The notes under the pieces are model-generated. The model ran no database searches. It had not been told where the DNA came from and saw only the letters and a program-made list of their open reading frames with translations. A stretch of 64,000 bases of DNA from Corynebacterium sp. (GTDB taxonomy: Bacteria > Actinomycetota > Actinomycetes > Mycobacteriales > Mycobacteriaceae): the NCBI RefSeq assembly GCF_022712275.1, contig NZ_JALAGU010000052.1:31047-95046 (forward strand), in the 5' to 3' direction. Of this stretch, positions 25,235-34,515 are shown in pieces. A program made the translations under genes and the position numbers. Numbering within the stretch: the stretch's first letter is position 1; each line of letters begins with the position of its first letter.

Positions 25235-26269
25235 ATGCCTATCGCCACCCCCGCCGTCTACCGGGACATGCTCGACAAGGCCAAGGAAAGCGGTTTCGCC
25301 TTCCCGGCCATCAACTGCACCTCGTCAGAGACCGTCAACGCCGCCCTCAAGGGTTTCGCGGACGCCGAGTCCGACGGCATCATCCAGTTCTCCACCGGTG
25401 GTGCCGAGTTCGGCTCCGGTCTTGCGGTGAAGAACATGGTCGCCGGAGCCGAAGCCCTGGCCCACTTCGCCCACCACGCCGCGAAGCATTACGGCGTCAA
25501 CGTCGCCCTGCACACCGACCACTGCCAGAAGGAGAAGCTGGACACCTACGTCCGGCCCCTCGTCGAGATCTCCCGCAAGCGGGTCGAGGCCGGCGAGAAC
25601 CCGCTGTTCCAGTCCCACATGTGGGACGGTTCGGCCATCCCGATCGACGAGAACCTCGAGATCGCCAAGGACCTGCTTCCGACCTGCGCCGCCGCGAACA
25701 TCATCCTCGAGGTCGAGATCGGTGTCGTCGGTGGCGAGGAAGACGGCGTCGAGGCCAAGGCCGGCGACAACCTCTACACCACCGCCGAGGACTTCGAGAA
25801 GACCGTGGACGCCCTGGGTACCGGCGAGAACGGCCGCTACATCCTCGCCGCGACCTTCGGCAATGTCCACGGCGTGTACAAGCCGGGCAACGTGAAGCTG
25901 CGCCCGGAGGTCCTGGACATGGGTCAGAAGGCCGCCTCGGCCAAGCTGGGTCTTGCCGAGGGCTCCCAGCCCTTCGACTTCGTCTTCCACGGCGGCTCCG
26001 GCTCCGAGAAGGAGAAGATCGAGGAGGCGCTGCGCTACGGCGTCATCAAGATGAACGTCGACACGGACACCCAGTACGCCTTCACCCGCCCGATCGCCGG
26101 CCACATGCTCGCCAACTACGACGGCGTCCTCAAGATCGACGGCGAGGTCGGCAACAAGAAGGTCTACGACCCCCGCTCCTACCTCAAGAAGGCCGAGGAG
26201 GCCATGAGCGTGCGCGTCGTCGAAGCCTGCACCGACCTCCACTCCGTCGGCACCACTCTGGCAAAGTAA
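25235..26269 (+). CDS. fba: Class II fructose-1,6-bisphosphate aldolase
   Basis: 344 residues from ATG 25235, behind a strong GGGAGGA. It splits fructose-1,6-bisphosphate into DHAP and glyceraldehyde-3-phosphate. Zinc and catalytic residues are visible: HTDHCQK, EVEIGVVGGEEDGV, GNVHGVYKPGN, HGGSGSEKEKI and NVDTDTQYAF. The length and EEDGV loop are those of the class IIA enzymes of actinobacteria and enterobacteria. The gene lies alone behind about 60 bp and is followed within 6 nt by a DUF3151 gene. Confidence 0.97.
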   Translation: MPIATPAVYRDMLDKAKESGFAFPAINCTSSETVNAALKGFADAESDGIIQFSTGGAEFGSGLAVKNMVAGAEALAHFAHHAAKHYGVNVALHTDHCQKEKLDTYVRPLVEISRKRVEAGENPLFQSHMWDGSAIPIDENLEIAKDLLPTCAAANIILEVEIGVVGGEEDGVEAKAGDNLYTTAEDFEKTVDALGTGENGRYILAATFGNVHGVYKPGNVKLRPEVLDMGQKAASAKLGLAEGSQPFDFVFHGGSGSEKEKIEEALRYGVIKMNVDTDTQYAFTRPIAGHMLANYDGVLKIDGEVGNKKVYDPRSYLKKAEEAMSVRVVEACTDLHSVGTTLAK

Positions 26270-26274
26270 GCGGC

Positions 26275-26721
26275 ATGGCTGAACAGATCCGTAAAGGACG
26301 CGACCTCTTCGGTGCCGAGCACCCGGAGGTGAAACTCCCGGCGTCCCTGGCGTCCGCCGTCACCGGTGGCGAATCACTGGGCGAGCTGGAGGCGCTGGCC
26401 GTGGCGAACCCGAAGGACTCGGGTGTGTGGGCCGCGCTGGCCGCGTACCACCTGCAGCAGGGCGATCTTCCCTCCGAGAAGATCACCGCCTACGCCTGCG
26501 CCCGTACCGGCTACCACCGCGGTCTGGACGCCCTGCGTTCCAACGGCTGGCGGGGTACCGGCCCGGTGCCGTGGTCCCATGAGCCGAACCGTGGCGTGCT
26601 GCGCGCGATCATGATGCTCTCGGTCGTCGCCCGGGCGATCGGCGAGGAGGACGAGTACATCCGCTGCCTCAACCTCGTCAACGACTGCGACCCGGATGCC
26701 GCCGACGAGATGCTGAAGTAG
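26275..26721 (+). CDS. DUF3151 family protein
   Basis: 148 residues, small, soluble and mostly helical. The distinctive stretch RTGYHRGLDALRSNGWRGTG followed by VPWSHEPNRGVLRA matches the actinobacterial DUF3151 family. The helices around residue 50-80 (SGVWAALAAYHLQQGD) look TPR-like. The ATG is 5 nt after the aldolase stop, an arrangement kept in related genomes, so a link to central metabolism is possible but unproved. Confidence 0.82.
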   Translation: MAEQIRKGRDLFGAEHPEVKLPASLASAVTGGESLGELEALAVANPKDSGVWAALAAYHLQQGDLPSEKITAYACARTGYHRGLDALRSNGWRGTGPVPWSHEPNRGVLRAIMMLSVVARAIGEEDEYIRCLNLVNDCDPDAADEMLK

Positions 26722-26725
26722 CTTC

Positions 26726-27766
26726 TTGTCTGTACCGGACGCCACCCCGGCAGCACCGCCCCGCACCTTCCCCTGGAAGCGTGCGGGGCTCTGCTGTGTC
26801 GTGTTCCTGCTGGCCCTCGGCGTGGGGTGGATGACCGCCCCGGTGTGGGGTGTGTTCACCGACCGGGTGCCGGAGACCGGGTCGTGGATCGTGCCCTTCC
26901 TCCAGTCGGCGTGGCCGGCGGGGTTCGCACTGCTGGTCGTCGCTCTGACGGCACTGGTGTGGTTGACGCTGTCCCGCCGGGCAGCCGTCGGCGCGACGGT
27001 GGCGGCGGTGGTGGTGTGTACCGCGACGGTGCTGGTGCCCGGGGCACTCAGCCGGGTCGCGGAGAAGATGCCGGAGGAGAAGGACGCCGACACGGTCCGG
27101 ATCCTCTCGGTGAACACCTGGTACCACCAGGCCTCGGACGAGTTCCTCGCGCAGATGGCACAGGACATGGACGCCGACATCGTCGTCCTCTCGGAGAGTT
27201 CCGACGTCCAGGCGTCTGCGGTGGCGGACGCGACGGATCTCGAACTGCTGCAGCCGGTCTCCGCGAGGACGCGCGGTGGCGGGACCGCGCTGCTGGTCCG
27301 GGAGACCTGGATGACGGAGGCCGCCGCGGAGTCCGTGGCGGACCTGCACCTGACCCGCCACCAGAACCCGGTCGTCGAGCTGGAGGACCTGACGATGATG
27401 GGCGTGCACACCAACGCCCCGGCACACAGTCACCTGGTCGACGGGTGGGTCACCGAGATGGCCGACCTGCGGGACTGGGCCTCCGGCGTGGACGGACCGC
27501 TGGTCATGGCGGGGGACTTCAACTCCACCACCGCGCACCCGGAACTGCGCCGGTTGGTCAGGGGTGCCGACGGCTCGTCGGAGATGGCCGACTGCGGCGG
27601 TGGGCTGTTCGCCGCCCCCACCTGGCCGCGGGCCGGGACACCGTCCCCGGTGCCGGTGCTGCGGCTGGACCACATCCTCGTCCGCGGGATGACGTGTCAG
27701 GATTCCGGCGTGGTCGGTGTACAGGGCAGCGACCACGCGGGCATCTGGGCGGATCTGCGGGTGTGA
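26726..27766 (+). CDS. Membrane-anchored endonuclease/exonuclease/phosphatase family protein
   Basis: 346 residues if the TTG at 26726 is used; no ribosome site is evident and the start is uncertain. Three N-terminal helices (around residues 19-40, 57-75 and 83-102) anchor the protein. The catalytic domain lies outside or at the membrane: ILSVNTWYH, DIVVLSES, MAGDFNSTTAHPE, LRLDHILV and SDHAGIWAD are the metal- and phosphate-binding motifs of the EEP fold (DNase I, sphingomyelinase, inositol phosphatase types). Substrate unknown; a phospholipid or nucleic acid outside the membrane is plausible. Confidence 0.85.
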   Translation: MSVPDATPAAPPRTFPWKRAGLCCVVFLLALGVGWMTAPVWGVFTDRVPETGSWIVPFLQSAWPAGFALLVVALTALVWLTLSRRAAVGATVAAVVVCTATVLVPGALSRVAEKMPEEKDADTVRILSVNTWYHQASDEFLAQMAQDMDADIVVLSESSDVQASAVADATDLELLQPVSARTRGGGTALLVRETWMTEAAAESVADLHLTRHQNPVVELEDLTMMGVHTNAPAHSHLVDGWVTEMADLRDWASGVDGPLVMAGDFNSTTAHPELRRLVRGADGSSEMADCGGGLFAAPTWPRAGTPSPVPVLRLDHILVRGMTCQDSGVVGVQGSDHAGIWADLRV

Positions 27767-27806
27767 CCGGCGGGGTGTCGGGAGCAGACCTGACAGAATA
27801 GGTGAC

Positions 27807-29042
27807 ATGGCTGATCAGAAGGGCTGGTTCCGGCACCGCAGGCGGGCAAGCGCCGGTGTGCGCGCCGCCACTGAATCGCTGCGGCGTATCGCTCCGCGCC
27901 GAGGCATCCAACGTATGCGGGCGATGGGAATCTTCGCCCTCCAGGCCGCGCTGACCGCCGGGTTGGCGTTCTGGTTCGCTACCGACGTCATCGGTCACGA
28001 GCAGGCGTTCTTCGCCCCGATCGCCGGTGTGATCAGTATCGGCATCAACAGCGGAAAGCACATGCGTCGCGGTATGGAGATCGTCATCGGGGCGGCGATC
28101 GGCATCGCGATCGGTGATCTCGTCATCACCCAGATCGGTGGTGGCCCGTGGCAGATCACCATCGTCGTCTTCGTCGCGATCATGCTCGCCACCTTCGTCG
28201 ACCGGGGAATTCTCGTCCCGTCCCAGGCCGCGAGCTCTGCGGTGCTTGTGGCGACACTGCTTCCGCCGGGCGATCAGGGGGCTCTGGACCGGGTGGTGGA
28301 CGCCCTGGTCGGCGGGATCATCGGCCTGATCATCCTCGCGGTGATCCCCCGTAACCCGTTGCGGGCGGTACGCCGGGAAATGGCCGGGTTGATCTCGAAG
28401 GCGGCCCTGGTACTCGACGATGTCGCCGAGGGTATCGAAGACCGGGACGCCACGGTGATCGGTGAGGCACTGGAGACCGCCCGGGGGACGCAGGCCGCGG
28501 TCAACGCGATGCAGGCGGCGATGACCAGTGGCGACGAGACCATCGCCCTGTCCCCGATCTACTGGTCGGCGAAGCGCTATTCGACATCGCTGAACCGCGC
28601 GCTGGTGCCGGTGGACAATGTCATGCGCAATACCCGGGTGCTGGCCCGACGTGCCGAGATCATGGTCGACGACCACATCGTCCCGGACCCGGAGATGGCG
28701 AAGACGATCAGGGAGATCGCGGACACCCTCGGACACCTCGGCGCGGTGTACGAGGAGGGTGGGTCGAAGGAGACCCGGCAGGAGTTGCTGAAGATCCCGG
28801 AGCTGACCCGACGCTTCCAGATCATCGCGGGACGCACCGACCTGTCGATCGCCGACGGCTCGGGTCTGTCCGGGATGATGGTGCTGGGGCAGTGCCGGTC
28901 GATCATCGTGGATGCGCTGCAGATCTGCGGCATGTCGCGCGAGTCGGCGATGGCGGCGCTGAAGCCGACGGTCGACCATCCCTGGCAGACCCCGGAGGTG
29001 TGGGGTGCAGATGATGAGCCGCAGGACCCGGAGAACGACTGA
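27807..29042 (+). CDS. FUSC-family (aromatic acid exporter-like) membrane protein
   Basis: 411 residues. The N-terminal 40 are basic. Then five or six helices with the FUSC/ArAE pattern: ALQAALTAGLAFWFATDVIG, FFAPIAGVISIGINSGKHMRRGMEIVIGAAIGIAIGDL and GGIIGLIILAVIPRNPLR. The cytoplasmic C-terminal 220 residues are helical. Relatives export aromatic acids or similar anions; the substrate is not known here. ATG is 7 nt after CAGAAT. The stop is 1 nt from the stop of the convergent substrate-binding protein gene. Confidence 0.85.
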   Translation: MADQKGWFRHRRRASAGVRAATESLRRIAPRRGIQRMRAMGIFALQAALTAGLAFWFATDVIGHEQAFFAPIAGVISIGINSGKHMRRGMEIVIGAAIGIAIGDLVITQIGGGPWQITIVVFVAIMLATFVDRGILVPSQAASSAVLVATLLPPGDQGALDRVVDALVGGIIGLIILAVIPRNPLRAVRREMAGLISKAALVLDDVAEGIEDRDATVIGEALETARGTQAAVNAMQAAMTSGDETIALSPIYWSAKRYSTSLNRALVPVDNVMRNTRVLARRAEIMVDDHIVPDPEMAKTIREIADTLGHLGAVYEEGGSKETRQELLKIPELTRRFQIIAGRTDLSIADGSGLSGMMVLGQCRSIIVDALQICGMSRESAMAALKPTVDHPWQTPEVWGADDEPQDPEND

Positions 29043-29043
29043 C

Positions 29044-30057
29044 CTACGCCGGCAGGTAGTCGTTCGTCGTGGCCGTCGCGCCGTCGATTCCCCCGTCGAG
29101 CAGCCCGTTGTCCCGCATCCAGTCGGCATACTCCGCCCAGTCGGCGGGGTCCTGGACGCCGAAGACCGGCGCAGTTCCGTCCTTCCGCAGTACCGCGACC
29201 GTGGCGTCCACCATCTTCGTCAGGGTGTCCGGGTCATAGGCGCCCTTCGTTTCCGGAGTCATCGCGTCTACCGCAGTATCCGGGTCGGCCAGAGCGGCGT
29301 CCTGCCCCTCGGCGGTACCGGCGAGGAAGCCACGGACGCGGTCGGCGTAGGCGGCATCCTCCTTCAGGCGGGTGGGGTTGGCGATGATGACCAGCTCGGC
29401 GTTGTCCGGCATACCCAGCTCCTCGGGGGAGAGGACCGTGATGTCGGTCTTCTCCGCCAGCTCCACACCCTCGATGTTCGGGTAGGCGCCGGCGATGGCG
29501 TCCACCTGGTCACTGAGCAGTGCCTGGTTGAGGTTCTGCTGCACATTCGGCATCTTGATGCTGTCCGGATCGATGCCCGCGGTCCGTGCGATGTAGTCCA
29601 TCGACGCCTGCTGGGACGGGGTGCCGGACCCGGCGACAGTCTTCCCTGCCAGGTCCTTCGCGGTGCGGATGCCGGAGTCGGACTTCGTGATGATCGAGTT
29701 CAACGGGGTGGGGATCAGCGCGCCGACGCTGACCACGTCCAGCCCCTGGGAGGCGGCGAGGATCGTGTCCGTCTCGTAGCTGACGGCCACGTCCGCCTGG
29801 CCGAGGGAGACGAGCTTGGCGGCGTCCGCGGTGTTGCCCGGCAGGATGAACTCCGGGTCCACGCCGTGATCCTCGTAGGCGCCGGTGTGGTCGGCGGTGT
29901 AGAGCGCGAGGTGGTCGGGGTTCGGGTTCCAGTCCAGCAGGACGCTGAGCTGGTCGGCGTCCGTGCTGCTGTCCGCGTCCGAGGAGCAGGAGGCGAGGGA
30001 GACGGTGGTGGCCGCGACGAGGGTGGCGGCGGCGCAGGCGAGGATACGGTTCTTCAT
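29044..30057 (-). CDS. thiY: ABC transporter substrate-binding lipoprotein for a thiamine pyrimidine precursor (NMT1/THI5-like)
   Basis: 337 residues. Lipoprotein signal peptide with lipobox LASC (Cys24), so it is anchored outside the membrane. The NMT1/THI5-like fold is indicated by VLLDWNPNPDHLALYTA near the N-terminus, then LGQADVAVSYETD and AGSGTPSQQASMDY. The operon sits behind a TPP riboswitch, so the ligand is probably a thiamine precursor such as formylaminopyrimidine. The symbol follows the ThiXYZ naming and is inferred from context. Last gene of the operon, overlapping the permease gene by 4 nt. Confidence 0.85.
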   Translation of the reverse strand: MKNRILACAAATLVAATTVSLASCSSDADSSTDADQLSVLLDWNPNPDHLALYTADHTGAYEDHGVDPEFILPGNTADAAKLVSLGQADVAVSYETDTILAASQGLDVVSVGALIPTPLNSIITKSDSGIRTAKDLAGKTVAGSGTPSQQASMDYIARTAGIDPDSIKMPNVQQNLNQALLSDQVDAIAGAYPNIEGVELAEKTDITVLSPEELGMPDNAELVIIANPTRLKEDAAYADRVRGFLAGTAEGQDAALADPDTAVDAMTPETKGAYDPDTLTKMVDATVAVLRKDGTAPVFGVQDPADWAEYADWMRDNGLLDGGIDGATATTNDYLPA

Positions 30058-30830
30058 GATTCCTTCCGGTGCTGCCGTGGTGCGTTCCAGGGGCAGCAGA
30101 GGCGTTCGAGGGCGGTGACGGTGAGCAGCAGGGCTGCGGACATGACCGTGAGGACGATGACGAGGGCGAAGACGAAGTCCGTCTGAAGCCGGGGGACGGC
30201 CTGCAGCAGCAGGTATCCGATGCCGTCGGTGGAGCCGGTGTACTCGGAGAAGACGGCGGCGACCGGGGCGTAGGTGGCGGTGATCCGCAGCCCGGCGAAG
30301 GCCGACGGCAGGGCGGAGGGGAAACGGACCCGCCAGAACAGGGCGGAGCGGGAGGCGTGGAGACTGCGCATGGTGTCGATGAGGACCGGGTCGGCCGAGC
30401 GGATCCCGGACAGCAGGTTCATCGCCACCGGGAAGAAGCAGGCCAGGGCGACGACCAGTACCTTCGGTGCCATGCCGTAGCCCAGGGCGATGGTGAACAC
30501 CGGGCCGATGACGATCGTCGGGATTGACTGGGACGCCACGAGCAGCGGGGAGAAGGCGTTGCCCACCACCGGCAGTAGTCCGGCGGCGACACCGATGAGC
30601 AGTGCCGCACCGATACCCAGCGCCATACCGGCCAGGGTCTCGGCCAGGGTCACCCAGGTCGCAGGGCCAAGGCGGTCGGACCAGTTGTCACCGAGTGCGG
30701 CGAACACGGATCCGGGGGAGGGCAGGATGTAGTCATCGGTGCGTCCGCCGGTGGTGGCGAACACCCATGCGGCAGCGATGAGGACCACCGTGACCAGGGG
30801 CGGGAGGACCTGCTGACGGAGACGCGTCAT
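30054..30830 (-). CDS. thiX: ABC transporter permease for a thiamine precursor
   Basis: 258 residues with six helices, an SsuC/TauC-like permease. The cytoplasmic coupling loop is SLHASRSALFWRVRFPSALPSA. Early segment DDYILPSPGSVFAAL and FSEYTGSTDGIGYLLLQA are typical of this family. Genes overlap on both sides by 4 nt (ATGA), so the ATPase, permease and binding protein are made together. Control comes from the TPP riboswitch upstream of the ATPase gene. Confidence 0.88.
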   Translation of the reverse strand: MTRLRQQVLPPLVTVVLIAAAWVFATTGGRTDDYILPSPGSVFAALGDNWSDRLGPATWVTLAETLAGMALGIGAALLIGVAAGLLPVVGNAFSPLLVASQSIPTIVIGPVFTIALGYGMAPKVLVVALACFFPVAMNLLSGIRSADPVLIDTMRSLHASRSALFWRVRFPSALPSAFAGLRITATYAPVAAVFSEYTGSTDGIGYLLLQAVPRLQTDFVFALVIVLTVMSAALLLTVTALERLCCPWNAPRQHRKES

Positions 30831-31615
30831 GCCACGGCCTCCCCGTAGCCACCCAGGCGGCGGAGGATCTCCGCACGTGCGGCGGCGAAGTCCGGGTCGG
30901 CGAGGATCTCCGACCGGGGACGCCCGGCGCGCCGGGAGAACCAGCCTGGCCAGTCTCCGGCGACGGCCCCGTCGGCCAGGAGTATCACCCGGTCGGCGAG
31001 CAGCAGCGCCTCATCGACATCGTGGGTGACCATGACGAGGGTGGCGCCGGTGCCGGTGAGCAACTCAGACAGCCAGTCCTGGATCTCGCCGCGGGTGATG
31101 GCGTCCAGGGCACCGAGCGGTTCATCGGCGAGCAGCACCGGTTTGTCGGCCAGCAGTGCCCGGGCCAGGGCGGCGCGCTGACGCATACCGCCGGACAGTT
31201 CGGACGGTCGGGACGTGGCCCAGTCGCCGAGACCGCAGCGCTCCAGCATCGCAGTGGCGCGACCCCGTGCCACACGCCGGGACACACCCCGGTTGCGCAG
31301 CGGCACGGCGACATTGTCACGGACCGAGAACCACGGCAACATGCTGTCGCCCTGGGGCATCAGTGCGCAGTGGGAGAGGCGGGCGGTGGGGTCGGTGTCC
31401 CCCAGGACACTGATCTCGCCCGCGGTCGGGGCGAGGAGACCACCGATGAGGTAGAGCAGGGTGGATTTCCCGCAGCCGGAGCGGCCGATGACGGCGAGAT
31501 GTTCTCCGGTTGGGACGGTGAGGTGCACGTCGGTGAGGACGGCAGGGCTCTTCGGGTAGGCGAGGTCGACATGGTCGACCGTCACCGCCACGGCAGGTGG
31601 CGTGGGCACAGACAT
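30827..31615 (-). CDS. thiZ: ABC transporter ATP-binding protein for a thiamine precursor
   Basis: 262 residues from the ATG at 31615, which has GCGGAGGA just upstream. Walker A GRSGCGKSTLLY, Q-loop ALMPQGDSMLPW, signature ELSGGMRQR, Walker B VLLADEPLGALDA and switch histidine in VTHDVDEALLLAD are all intact. Similar to SsuB/TauB/ThiZ. First gene of the operon, about 20 nt after the TPP riboswitch, so excess thiamine pyrophosphate should stop its expression. The C-terminal extension has a WFSRRAGRPR segment. Confidence 0.92.
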   Translation of the reverse strand: MSVPTPPAVAVTVDHVDLAYPKSPAVLTDVHLTVPTGEHLAVIGRSGCGKSTLLYLIGGLLAPTAGEISVLGDTDPTARLSHCALMPQGDSMLPWFSVRDNVAVPLRNRGVSRRVARGRATAMLERCGLGDWATSRPSELSGGMRQRAALARALLADKPVLLADEPLGALDAITRGEIQDWLSELLTGTGATLVMVTHDVDEALLLADRVILLADGAVAGDWPGWFSRRAGRPRSEILADPDFAAARAEILRRLGGYGEAVA

Positions 31616-31633
31616 TCCTCCGCTCATGTGAAT

Positions 31634-31700
31634 GAGGTCAGGTTCGGCGGGTGTGATCTCAGCCCCGGGTCTTGTTGCCCGGGACACCCCGTGTCGGTTG
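31634..31700 (-). promoter_or_regulatory. TPP riboswitch (THI element)
   Basis: On the minus strand: GGGGTG, a CCCGGG...CCCGGGG hairpin, then CTGAGAT, CACACCC and CGAACCTGA, the conserved core of the thiamine pyrophosphate aptamer in the right order. It ends about 20 nt before the ribosome site of thiZ, so translation control is likely. Confidence 0.93.
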
Positions 31701-31727
31701 GTTGTCGGATATTCAGTTGCGTCGGTC

Positions 31728-31733
31728 ATCATA
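31728..31733 (-). promoter_or_regulatory. Probable -10 element for the thiZXY operon
   Basis: On the minus strand, TATGAT at 31733-31728, about 30 nt before the riboswitch core. It overlaps a possible forward TAGACT (31732-31737) for the divergent GNAT gene. Confidence 0.45.
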
Positions 31734-31765
31734 GACTGATGGACCGCCCGACCGACACCGTAACC

Positions 31766-32230
31766 ATGAAACCCTGGACCGATCTCACCCCGGAGGAGGT
31801 CTACGCGATCGCCCGGCTGCGCACCGAGGTCTTCCTCCGCGAGCAGCAGTGTGATGACGAGGAACTCGACGGACGCGACCTCGAACCGACCACCGAGCAC
31901 TGGTGGACCGGGGTGGAGGGTGACGTGGCCCCTACCGCCCCCACCACCTACCTGCGCGTCCTGCGCAACGAGGACGCCGAGATCGTCGACGGTCTTCCGA
32001 CCGCGCACCTGGTCATCGGCCGCGTGGTGACGGACCCGGAGCACCGGGGCCGGGGGCTGGCGTCCCGCCTGCTGGCAGCGGTGATCGAGCGGCACGGGAA
32101 TGAACCGATGATGCTGCACGCCCAGTTCCATGCGCGGCAGCTGTACGTCAACGTCGGCTTCGCCCCGGTCGGCGAGATCTTCGACGAGGCCGGCATCGAC
32201 CACATCACCATGGTCCGTCCGGCGGACTGA
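31766..32230 (+). CDS. GNAT-family N-acetyltransferase, ElaA-like
   Basis: 154 residues from ATG 31766; ATG 31739 is also in frame and would add nine residues. ElaA-type features: LTPEEVYAIARLRTEVFLREQQCDDEELDGRDL, then VVTDPEHRGRGLASRLL with the acetyl-CoA-binding R/Q-x-x-G-x-G/A pattern, QFHARQLYVNVGF and GIDHITMVR. The start was placed by comparison with ElaA, which begins just before W-x-x-L. It transfers acetyl from acetyl-CoA to an unknown amine. Confidence 0.85.
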   Translation: MKPWTDLTPEEVYAIARLRTEVFLREQQCDDEELDGRDLEPTTEHWWTGVEGDVAPTAPTTYLRVLRNEDAEIVDGLPTAHLVIGRVVTDPEHRGRGLASRLLAAVIERHGNEPMMLHAQFHARQLYVNVGFAPVGEIFDEAGIDHITMVRPAD

Positions 32231-32241
32231 GCCGGGCTGAG

Positions 32242-33153
32242 CTACCGCCGGACGAACTGGCCGTCGCGCAGGTGCCGGTAGAAGGTCACTGAACTCACCG
32301 GCCGCGGATGGGCCACCCCGTCGCGCACCACGGTGAGCTTCTCTCCACCGGCCTGCAGGGCACGACCGGTGAGCACCGTGTCCGGGTCCACACCGCCGGG
32401 CTGCGCCGTCCCGCCGAGCAGCCCGAACAGCCGCTTTTTCGGCGGATGCTGTGCCGCCACCGAGTCCTGCGTCGAGGGTGTGGTCAGCGGGGTCGCGGCC
32501 AGACCGGGCGCACCGGTCGTCGGGACGAACCGGGCACCGTAGGGTCCCGGCCGACCGTTCCACGTCGTAGCCGAGTCGTTGAGGAACAGCGTTTCCGAGT
32601 CGACGATCACCTCGCCGACCATTGTCGAGCCGGCGTGGAAGATCTCCGCGCAGCCGAGGGTGACGGTGCCGGTGTCGTCCCGGATCAGGGCGGTGGGCTG
32701 GGCCGCACCGGTCAGTGCCGCATCCAGTGCCGCATCCAGTGCCGCGTCGCCCGGCAGTTGCCCGGCGTCCAGCCCCCACACCTTCGCGACGGAGGACGCC
32801 GCATCCGTCGGCACGAACCCCACCGAGATCCACAGGGCGTCGATCCGCATCAGCCGGGTGACCACGGCGGCGAGTGCGGCGTCCGATCCGATGACCACGA
32901 CCCGTACCGGTTCATCGGGTTCCTGGGGTGCGGTGACCGGGGAGGCCTGGTGCGGCACATCGGGCCGTGCGGCGATCTCGTCGAGCGACGGGGTGGCGTC
33001 CACCGGCAGATAGGTCGCGGCCAGTTCGTCGAGGAGTTTCAGTTCCTTCCGGCCGGGGACCTCGGAGAGCGTCACCGCGTCCGGGGCGGCGTCACGTACC
33101 GCGTCCTGAAGGGAAGGAGGGAGGATGCCGCACATCAGAACCACTGTCGCCAT
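32242..33153 (-). CDS. Conserved protein of unknown function upstream of purA
   Basis: 303 residues, soluble, no signal peptide. An alpha/beta N-terminus (VVLMCGILPP, VRVVVIGSDAALAAVV), a Pro-rich linker at about 215-245, and a C-terminal GGEKLTVVRDGVAHPRPVSSVTFYRHL segment. A small DAALDAALDAAL repeat occurs near residue 140. The nucleotide- or lipid-kinase-like look of the C-terminal part (GRALQAGGEKLTVVRDGV) is only suggestive. ATG lies 7 nt after TAAGGT on this strand, so the mRNA may be leaderless. It diverges from purA with 75 bp between starts. Confidence 0.65.
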   Translation of the reverse strand: MATVVLMCGILPPSLQDAVRDAAPDAVTLSEVPGRKELKLLDELAATYLPVDATPSLDEIAARPDVPHQASPVTAPQEPDEPVRVVVIGSDAALAAVVTRLMRIDALWISVGFVPTDAASSVAKVWGLDAGQLPGDAALDAALDAALTGAAQPTALIRDDTGTVTLGCAEIFHAGSTMVGEVIVDSETLFLNDSATTWNGRPGPYGARFVPTTGAPGLAATPLTTPSTQDSVAAQHPPKKRLFGLLGGTAQPGGVDPDTVLTGRALQAGGEKLTVVRDGVAHPRPVSSVTFYRHLRDGQFVRR

Positions 33154-33228
33154 GGCATATACCTTAGCGGCAGGCTAGACTGTTTCTTTGGCCAGATACG
33201 CTGAACCGTCGAGGAGCGACGAACAACA

Positions 33229-34515
33229 ATGACAGCAATCATCGTGGTGGGTGCCCAGTGGGGGGACGAGGGCAAGGGTAAGGCGACCGACATCCTCGGC
33301 GGCAGGGTCGACTACGTCGTCAAGCCCAACGGCGGCAACAACGCCGGTCACACCGTCGTCGTCGGTGGCGAGAAGTACGAGCTGAAACTGCTTCCCGCCG
33401 GCGTCCTCAGCGAGAACGCCACCCCGGTCATCGGCAACGGCTGCGTCGTCAACCTCGAGGCCCTCTTCGAGGAGATCGACGGACTTGAGGCCCGCGGAGC
33501 GAACGCCTCCCGCCTGAAGGTCAGCGCGAACGCCCAGCTCGTCGCCCCGTACCACCAGGTGCTGGACAAGGTCACCGAGCGATTCCTCGGCAAGCGGGCC
33601 ATCGGCACCACCGGTCGCGGCATCGGCCCGACCTACGCCGACAAGGTCTCCCGCATCGGCATCCGTGCCCAGGACCTCCTCGACGAGTCGATCCTGCGGC
33701 AGAAGGTCACCGGCGCGCTGAACCAGAAGAACCAGATGCTGGTGAAGCTGTACAACCGTAAGGCGATCGACCCCGAGGAGATCGTCCAGTACTTCATGGG
33801 CTTCGCCGAGCGGCTCACCCCGATGCTCATCGACGCCGAGCGGGAGCTCAACCAGGCTCTCGACGAGGGCAGGTCGGTGCTCATGGAGGGTGGCCAGGCC
33901 ACCATGCTCGACGTGGACCACGGCACCTACCCCTTCGTGACCTCCTCGAACCCGACCGCCGGCGGTGCCTGCGTGGGCTCGGGTATCGGCCCGACGAAGA
34001 TCACCAGCTCCCTGGGCATCATCAAGGCGTACACGACCCGTGTCGGTGCCGGCCCGTTCCCGACCGAACTCTTCGACAAGTGGGGTGAGTACCTGCAGAC
34101 CACCGGTGGCGAGGTCGGCGTGAACACCGGCCGCAGGCGCCGCTGCGGCTGGTATGACTCGGTCATCGCCCGCTACGCCTCCCGGGTCAACGGTTTCACC
34201 GACCTCTTCCTCACGAAGCTCGATGTGCTCACCGGCATCGGTGAGATCCCGATCTGTGTGGCCTACGAGGTCGACGGTAGGCGCTTCGACGAGATGCCGA
34301 TGAGCCAGTCCGACTTCCACCACGCCGTTCCGGTCTACGAGACCATGCCTGCCTGGGAAGAGGACATCTCCGGTTGCCGTACCTTCGAGGAGCTGCCGGA
34401 GAAGGCGCGCGACTACATCCTGCGCCTCGAAGAGCTGTCCGGCTGCCGGATCTCCTACATCGGTGTGGGCCCGGGCCGCGACGAGACCATCGTCCGGCAT
34501 GACGTGCTCGCCTGA
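33229..34515 (+). CDS. purA: Adenylosuccinate synthetase
   Basis: 428 residues, full length. It joins IMP and aspartate with GTP in AMP synthesis. Signature motifs: [18 protein letters not shown] at the N-terminus, [47 protein letters not shown] and [11 protein letters not shown] near residue 305. ATG follows GAGGAG at a slightly long spacing (12 nt). Its 3' end overlaps the start of the following alkyltransferase-like gene by 17 nt. Confidence 0.98.
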   Translation: MTAIIVVGAQWGDEGKGKATDILGGRVDYVVKPNGGNNAGHTVVVGGEKYELKLLPAGVLSENATPVIGNGCVVNLEALFEEIDGLEARGANASRLKVSANAQLVAPYHQVLDKVTERFLGKRAIGTTGRGIGPTYADKVSRIGIRAQDLLDESILRQKVTGALNQKNQMLVKLYNRKAIDPEEIVQYFMGFAERLTPMLIDAERELNQALDEGRSVLMEGGQATMLDVDHGTYPFVTSSNPTAGGACVGSGIGPTKITSSLGIIKAYTTRVGAGPFPTELFDKWGEYLQTTGGEVGVNTGRRRRCGWYDSVIARYASRVNGFTDLFLTKLDVLTGIGEIPICVAYEVDGRRFDEMPMSQSDFHHAVPVYETMPAWEEDISGCRTFEELPEKARDYILRLEELSGCRISYIGVGPGRDETIVRHDVLA

